Shown here piece by piece: positions 13,769 through 13,805 of a stretch of DNA of 13,805 nucleotides. Each line of letters begins with the position of its first letter. Position 1 is the first letter of the stretch. Position numbers and translations under genes: made by a program. Source of the stretch: Oscillospiraceae bacterium (GTDB lineage Bacteria; Bacillota; Clostridia; Oscillospirales; Oscillospiraceae); contig CAJGCI010000034.1 in the NCBI GenBank assembly GCA_904501855.1, forward strand, positions 1 through 13,805, given 5' to 3'. The notes under the pieces were generated by a model. It searched no databases. It was not told where the DNA came from and was given only the letters and a program-made list of their open reading frames with translations.

Positions 13769-13773
13769 ATTCT
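13745..13773 (+). promoter_or_regulatory. Strong promoter with extended -10 at the right edge
   Basis: TTGACT (13745-13750), 17 bases, TATTCT (13768-13773), with TG at 13765-13766 making an extended -10. The start falls near 13780. The region 13630-13744 before it is AT-rich and holds no gene I can support. Confidence 0.75.
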
Positions 13774-13779
13774 ATGGAA

Positions 13780-13797
13780 GCGCCTGCGAAAGGGCGC
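13780..13797 (+). other. GC-rich hairpin at the predicted 5' end of the next transcript
   Basis: GCGCC (13780-13784) pairs with GGCGC (13793-13797), plus one T-G pair, around GCGAAA. It starts at the predicted first base of the transcript. It may be a leader, or the start of a structured RNA cut off by the window edge. Confidence 0.35.
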
Positions 13798-13805
13798 ACT
13801 ATGCG

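Overview
The window looks like chromosomal housekeeping DNA from a Gram-positive bacterium of class Clostridia, probably a Lachnospiraceae-like gut commensal. That placement is inferred from gene families (DegV, DUF1846/UPF0371, YfiH/PgeF, a SecA with a zinc tail, Cys-anchored lipoproteins), from sigma-A type promoters with 17-base spacers, and from a tRNA cluster with encoded CCA ends. No species call is possible from sequence alone. No phage, insertion sequence, CRISPR array or rRNA was seen.

Layout, left to right. (1) 1-1540, plus strand: two overlapping G3E-family (COG0523) GTPase genes. The first enters from the left edge and carries a very His-rich loop built from six 39-bp repeats, followed by a CobW C-terminal domain. 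The second joins a P-loop domain to a TIGR03943-like C-terminal domain. Together they look like a metal-handling (probably zinc) module. (2) 1645-2532: a DegV fatty-acid-binding protein. (3) 2831-3838: a GpsA-type glycerol-3-phosphate dehydrogenase behind a promoter with a perfect 16-bp palindrome just downstream. Both relate to phospholipid precursor supply. (4) 3937-4137, minus: a small acidic lipoprotein, divergent from (5) 4263-5606, an O-antigen-ligase/polymerase-like membrane protein.

(6) 5642-6137, minus: five tRNA genes transcribed Gly(TCC)-Arg(TCT)-His(GTG)-Gln(TTG)-Lys(TTT) from one strong promoter. (7) 6276-7760, minus: a DUF1846/UPF0371 protein, with its own promoter and terminator. 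(8) 8025-13196, plus: secA, pgeF (YfiH) and a family 5 solute-binding lipoprotein, separated by 15 and 9 bases and so probably one operon. (9) 13249-13629: cytidine deaminase. (10) The right edge holds a strong promoter with an extended -10 that starts an unseen transcript; a 14-bp dyad overlaps it.

Most of the window is ordinary core genome. The items most worth a second look are the expandable His-rich metal-binding repeat and its fused-GTPase partner, the palindrome at the gpsA promoter, the terminator-like hairpin in the secA leader, the promoter/terminator overlap at the right edge, and the near-complete avoidance of TTA, CTA and TCA codons in the secA operon.
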